A stretch of DNA of 64,000 nucleotides from CAXTSE01 sp035554115. Lineage in GTDB: Bacteria; Actinomycetota; Actinomycetes; Actinomycetales; Microbacteriaceae. Positions 60,480-64,000 of the stretch are shown here, one piece after another; within the stretch, counting starts at the first letter, position 1, and each line of letters begins with the position of its first letter. Position numbers and translations under genes: made by a program. Below the pieces are notes generated by a model. The model ran no database searches, was not told the origin of the DNA, and was given only the letters and a program-made list of their open reading frames with translations. The stretch spans positions 1-64,000 of the forward strand of contig DATMIW010000012.1 in NCBI GenBank assembly GCA_035554115.1, in the 5' to 3' direction.

Positions 60480-61472
60480 CTACCTCGTTCCGCTGGTCGC
60501 TGAGGCGTTCGACTCGTAGGAGGTGTTGGTCGACTCGAAGAAGTTCACCAGCTGCAGGGTGTCGTTGGCCGTCGCCATCCACTTAGCCGGGTTCGTCACG
60601 TTGTACTCGGGCTCGAAGCCGAGCTCCTCAAGACGACGGTCGGCCAGGTACTTGACGTACTGGTTGATGTAGTTCGAGTTGAGCCCGAGGATGCCCGAGG
60701 GGAGGAGGTCGTTGTTGTATTCCTCTTCCATCTCGACGGCGTCGGTGATCATCTTTTTGATCTCGGCCGCGAACTCTTCGGTCTGCAGTTCGGGGTTCTC
60801 TTCGAGAACCGTGAGGATCAGGTTGATACCGAACTTGAGGTGCAGGGACTCGTCGCGCACCACCCAGTCCATCAGCGATCCGAAGTTGCGCAGCAGGTTG
60901 CGCTGCCGGAACGACAGAGCAACCATGAAGCCCGAATAGAACCAGATGCCCTCGAGGATGATGTTGTAGGCGACGAGGTTGCGGACGAAATCCTGCTTGC
61001 CCTCGGTCGTCGTGATGTCGAGAGTTTGCTCGGTCATCCGGCGGATGAAGTCGACCTCGAAAGCCTCTTTCTTCGCCATCGACGGGATGTCGGCGTGCGC
61101 GTTGTAGGCCTCGTTGCGGTCGATCGGGAACGTCTCTAAGACGTACTCGAACGACATGCAGTGGTTCGCCTCTTCCCACATCTGCTTCGCGAGGTACAGA
61201 TGCGCCTCGGGAGCATTCACATAGGGGTAGACGCCGAAGGCAAGAGCCTTGTTGACGAGCAGCTCGTTCGGGTTGAAGTACGACATCAGGAAGGTGATGG
61301 CGTGACGCTCTTCATCCGTCATCTTCTTGAAGTCGGCAATGTCTTCGCCCAGCTGGATCTCATTCGGGAACCAGGTGTTCGCCACAGCCTGGTCGTAGAG
61401 ATCCATAGCCCACTGGTAGCGGATCGGCTTGAGCAGAAGGCCTTCGGTGATGCCGGTGCCCAGAATTCCCAT
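60480..61472 (-). CDS. nrdB: ribonucleotide reductase beta subunit, radical Tyr replaced by Phe (class Ic-like)
   Basis: 330 residues. Ferritin-like R2 fold. The six metal ligands are identifiable: Glu70 (NPNELLVNK), Glu101 and His104 (EEANHCMSF), Glu174 (LEGIWFYSGF), Glu208 and His211 (RDESLHLKF). Position 108, four after His104, where class Ia/Ib R2 has the radical Tyr, is Phe. The first ligand is Glu rather than Asp. All ligand spacings (31, 73, 34, 3) equal those of Chlamydia trachomatis R2, which uses a Mn/Fe cofactor. So a tyrosyl-radical-free, probably Mn/Fe, enzyme is inferred. Start ATG has AAGGAC upstream; it follows the small Cys-tail ORF by 37 bp. Confidence 0.93.
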   Translation of the reverse strand: MGILGTGITEGLLLKPIRYQWAMDLYDQAVANTWFPNEIQLGEDIADFKKMTDEERHAITFLMSYFNPNELLVNKALAFGVYPYVNAPEAHLYLAKQMWEEANHCMSFEYVLETFPIDRNEAYNAHADIPSMAKKEAFEVDFIRRMTEQTLDITTTEGKQDFVRNLVAYNIILEGIWFYSGFMVALSFRQRNLLRNFGSLMDWVVRDESLHLKFGINLILTVLEENPELQTEEFAAEIKKMITDAVEMEEEYNNDLLPSGILGLNSNYINQYVKYLADRRLEELGFEPEYNVTNPAKWMATANDTLQLVNFFESTNTSYESNASATSGTR

Positions 61473-61509
61473 TAGTTCATGTCCTTGGTGTTGATTGGCA
61501 CTGCGATCA

Positions 61510-61608
61510 TCATTGGCAGCTCTCGCACTGAAGGTCGTCCATCGGGTCGACCGGTACCTCGTACTCGTCGATCACATGCACGTCCACACTCACGGCGTTC
61601 GAGCTCAT
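61510..61608 (-). CDS. 32-residue peptide resembling the detached C-terminal redox tail of NrdA
   Basis: Not a shadow: the ATG at 61608 overlaps the nrdA stop (ATGA) and has a strong Shine-Dalgarno, GGAGGG, 8 nt upstream inside the end of nrdA. The peptide starts MSSNAVSVDVHVIDEYEV and ends PMDDLQCESCQ. The last residues match the Cys-x-x-Cys-Gln tail by which class I alpha subunits re-reduce their active site, and the nrdA product here has no such cysteines. nrdB follows after 37 bp, so the order is nrdA, tail, nrdB. It could be a separate partner in trans; alternatives are a frameshift product or a sequencing indel, but the overlap and ribosome site argue for real translation. Confidence 0.75.
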   Translation of the reverse strand: MSSNAVSVDVHVIDEYEVPVDPMDDLQCESCQ

Positions 61609-64000
61609 TTGCTCAACCCTCCGAATCCACGTCGGGCCGGGCCGGCGGCCGGTGCGGTGCCCGCGGTCGGTGCGGCAGTGCGGGTGGTGGACGCGGCATC
61701 CAGCTCTTCGGTCTTGTTGACCTTGACCGTTGACTGCTCGGCGGTGTGACGCGGCTTCATGTGCAGGTAGTACGTCGTCTTCACGCCGCGCTCCCAGGCC
61801 GCGAAATAGATGTCCATCATGTCGCCGAGGTCGCGCGTCTCGAGGTACATGTTGCGGCTGATCGACTGGTCGATCCACTTCTGCGCACGCGCCGCAACCT
61901 CGAGGAACGAGTACGGCGAGAGCTGGAAGCTGGTCTTGTAGACCTCTTTCAGCGAATCGGGGATCGCCGCGATGTTCTGGATGTCGCCCTGCGACCGCAG
62001 AATCGCTTCACGCGTCGAGTCCCAGATGCCGAGCTTCTGCAGGTCGACGACGAGGTTGCGGTTGACCTCGAGGAACTTGCCGTTGCTGGTCGAGCGGCTG
62101 AAGATCTGCGAGAACTGCGGGTCGAGACCGGGCGTGGTGCCGGCAACAAGGCCGATGGATGCGGTGGGCGCGATCGCCATGAGCGTCGCGTTGCGCATCC
62201 CGTTCTTCACCTTCGCGCGGAGGACATCCCAGTCGAGACGAGTAGTGCGGTTGACCTTGATCGGGGTGCCGCGGTCTGCTTCGGTGAGCGAGATCGAGTC
62301 GAAGGGCACGAGTCCCTGCTCCCAGCGCGAGCCCGAGTAGTTCGCGTACGAGCCGCGCTCCTGGGCGAGGTCAGCGGATTCGTCGATCGCGGCGTACGAG
62401 ACGTGCTCCATGATCTCGTCCATGAGGTCGTAAGCGGCTTCGCTCTCGTAGCTGAGACCGAGCTTCTCGACGACGTCGGTGAAGCCCATGACACCGAGGC
62501 CGATCGCTCGGTTCTGCTTGTTGGCGAAGTCCGCCTCGTCAACCGACGACTCGGTGATGTCGATGAGGTTGTCGAGCTGGCGCACCGCGCTGCGGGCACT
62601 CTCGTCGATCAGGTCCCAATCGAATCCGAGGGTGCCGTTGCTGTCGACACGCAGGTGCGTCGACAGGTTGATCGAGGCCAGGTTGCAGACCGAGATGTTG
62701 TCTTCGTCCTGCGGGAGGCAGATCTCGGTGCAGAGGTTCGAGAGGTGGATCGTGCCGGTGTTGTTGTTGAGGGCACGGTTGTTGATCGTGTCTTTCCAGG
62801 TGAGCCACGGGTGGCTGGTGGTCTGGAGGGAGATGAGGATCGACTTGAACTGCTCGCGCGCGCCGATCTTCTTGAACATGCGCATCTCGCCGGCTTCGGC
62901 CTTGGCGACGTACTCGTTGTACCGGGCGGAGAAAGCGGCCCCGTAGAGCTCGTTGAGGTCGGCGACCTCGAGCGGGTCGAAGAGGTACCAGTCGTCGTCG
63001 TTCTGGACGCGCTTCATGAACTCGTCCGAGATCCACACGGCGGTGTTCGCCGTGCGCGTGCGGCGGTACGGGTCGCCCGAGTTCTGACGCAGGTCGAGGA
63101 ACTCGGGGAAGTCGAGGTGCCAGTTCTCCATGTAGAAGCACAGGGCCCCGAACTTCTTGCCGCCGCGGCTGACAGCGCGCAGGACGGAGTCGATCGTGTG
63201 CATGAACGGGATCGGGCCCGTGCTGGTGGTGTTGTTCGAGCGGATCGGCGAACCCTGCGAGCGCAGCTTGGTGACCGAAAGGCCGATACCGCCCGTGCCC
63301 TTCGTCAGCCACATCACGTCGCGCACGCCCTTGGCGATGCTCTCGATGTCGTCCTGCATCTCCATGACGAAGCAGTTCGAGAGCTGCGGGTAGGCCGTCC
63401 CCGCGTTCACCAGCGTGGATCCGGCGGCCAGGTACTCGAGCTTAGACATCTTCGCGTAGAACGCGGCGGCATGGGTCGTGGGGTCTGCCTCGTTGAGGGA
63501 GAGACCCATGGCGATGCGCATCCAGAAGTACTGCGGCACTTCGAGCGGGTCGTTGTTGCGCGCCTTGATGCCGTAGCGGTTGTTGAGGGTGACAACGCCG
63601 ATGTACTTGAGCAGTTCGTCGCGCGACGGCTCAAGAACTGCCGCGAGCGCGTCGAGGTCGTACAGGCTTGTGAAACGGGAGTCGAAAAGGCCCTCGGCGA
63701 CACCGCGCTCAACCGTGGCGCGGAAGTTTTCGGCGTGAAGTTTCTTGAGCTCTTCTGCGGTTTCGTAGTCGCCAAGCACGCGCTTGTAGATCGTCTTGAG
63801 CAGCAGGCGGGCGGCCACCGTGTCGAACTGCGGGTCATCTTTGACGTTCTGCAGGGCCACCTGAATGACGGCCTCGTCGAGCTGCTGAGTGGTGATGCCA
63901 TCGAACAGGGTGAGTTCGAGCTCGGACGCGATCTGCGTGACCCAGGTGATGTTCTCATCGAGGCCCTTGCTCGCATGCTCAATCGCGAGGTTGATCTTGT
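61605..64000 (-). CDS. nrdA: ribonucleotide reductase alpha subunit, 5' end beyond window
   Basis: 797 codons are visible; the frame is open to the window edge. The N-terminal part is an ATP-cone-like region (IASELELTLFDGITTQQLDEAVIQ), so it is the large, regulated type. Active-site residues are present: LSNCFV Cys, the SNLCTEIC Cys/Glu pair, VCNLASINLS Cys, and TTYYLHMKPR with the two radical-transfer Tyr. After KPRHTAEQ the chain becomes Ala/Thr/Pro-rich and ends RRGFGGLSK with no cysteine at all. The usual C-terminal Cys pair is missing here and appears in the overlapping small ORF at 61510-61608. Confidence 0.95.
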   Translation of the reverse strand, partial: KINLAIEHASKGLDENITWVTQIASELELTLFDGITTQQLDEAVIQVALQNVKDDPQFDTVAARLLLKTIYKRVLGDYETAEELKKLHAENFRATVERGVAEGLFDSRFTSLYDLDALAAVLEPSRDELLKYIGVVTLNNRYGIKARNNDPLEVPQYFWMRIAMGLSLNEADPTTHAAAFYAKMSKLEYLAAGSTLVNAGTAYPQLSNCFVMEMQDDIESIAKGVRDVMWLTKGTGGIGLSVTKLRSQGSPIRSNNTTSTGPIPFMHTIDSVLRAVSRGGKKFGALCFYMENWHLDFPEFLDLRQNSGDPYRRTRTANTAVWISDEFMKRVQNDDDWYLFDPLEVADLNELYGAAFSARYNEYVAKAEAGEMRMFKKIGAREQFKSILISLQTTSHPWLTWKDTINNRALNNNTGTIHLSNLCTEICLPQDEDNISVCNLASINLSTHLRVDSNGTLGFDWDLIDESARSAVRQLDNLIDITESSVDEADFANKQNRAIGLGVMGFTDVVEKLGLSYESEAAYDLMDEIMEHVSYAAIDESADLAQERGSYANYSGSRWEQGLVPFDSISLTEADRGTPIKVNRTTRLDWDVLRAKVKNGMRNATLMAIAPTASIGLVAGTTPGLDPQFSQIFSRSTSNGKFLEVNRNLVVDLQKLGIWDSTREAILRSQGDIQNIAAIPDSLKEVYKTSFQLSPYSFLEVAARAQKWIDQSISRNMYLETRDLGDMMDIYFAAWERGVKTTYYLHMKPRHTAEQSTVKVNKTEELDAASTTRTAAPTAGTAPAAGPARRGFGGLSK

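Noticed and set aside
1..64000. CRISPR arrays, rRNA genes, prophage or IS elements
   Set aside because: None seen: no regularly spaced direct repeats of CRISPR size, no rRNA-like sequence, no transposase or integrase reading frame.

Overview
The window is high-G+C, densely coded actinobacterial DNA, most likely from the family Microbacteriaceae. That placement is an inference from gene content: actinobacterial-style prs/glmU, a DUF222-HNH protein, a polyprenyl-phosphate-mannose protein mannosyltransferase, and many starts lying 6-15 nt behind a -10-like hexamer (probably leaderless mRNAs). It looks chromosomal. I see no integrase, insertion sequence, phage block or CRISPR array.

Layout. (1) 1-5.8 kb: the end of a CaiB-type CoA transferase, a small secreted protein, prs and glmU, then a TetR/MFS drug-efflux pair that diverges around two identical palindromic operators. 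(2) 5.8-13.1 kb: a complete protocatechuate (beta-ketoadipate) operon, pcaHGBDCIJF, behind an IclR regulator, with almost every junction overlapping; a tRNA-Gln(UUG) follows. (3) 13.2-24.9 kb: MarR and DUF2207 proteins, an ABC-F ATPase, then the housekeeping run rsmI, metG, tatD, rsmA, ispE on the minus strand and a divergent protein mannosyltransferase. (4) 25-28.3 kb: metY with a CoA-binding protein, then a DUF222-HNH protein. (5) 28.5-35.9 kb: an oligopeptide-type ABC importer with a permease-ATPase fusion, a TetR regulator and a GH1 beta-glucosidase, which together suggest glycoside uptake and hydrolysis. (6) 36-44.7 kb: a sulfurtransferase, two VOC proteins, a DUF255 thioredoxin-like protein, an aldo/keto reductase and the helicase HrpA. 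(7) 44.8-57.5 kb: eleven same-strand genes with an organosulfur theme: an acyl-CoA-dehydrogenase-like flavoprotein, a second ABC importer with fused double ATPase, an SsuD-like monooxygenase, a GlcD-like FAD oxidase, a rhodanese, a PanE-like reductase, a mercaptopyruvate-type sulfurtransferase and a LysR regulator. (8) 57.6-60.3 kb: an esterase-TetR pair and a lipoprotein. (9) 60.5-64 kb: a ribonucleotide reductase operon cut by the window edge.

Most unusual points. In the nrd operon the visible alpha subunit ends without its C-terminal redox cysteine pair; a 32-residue ORF with its own Shine-Dalgarno, overlapping the nrdA stop by ATGA, ends in that Cys-x-x-Cys tail. The partner beta subunit has Phe at the radical-tyrosine position and Glu as first metal ligand, with ligand spacing like that of Chlamydia class Ic R2. 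Between tatD and rsmA a 16-bp unit repeats four times and each copy carries an ATG and a TGA, so tatD is linked to rsmA by a chain of four overlapping seven-codon ORFs. A dispersed palindromic repeat also lies inside two coding sequences and between genes. Several regulators sit next to clean palindromes that are probably their operators.
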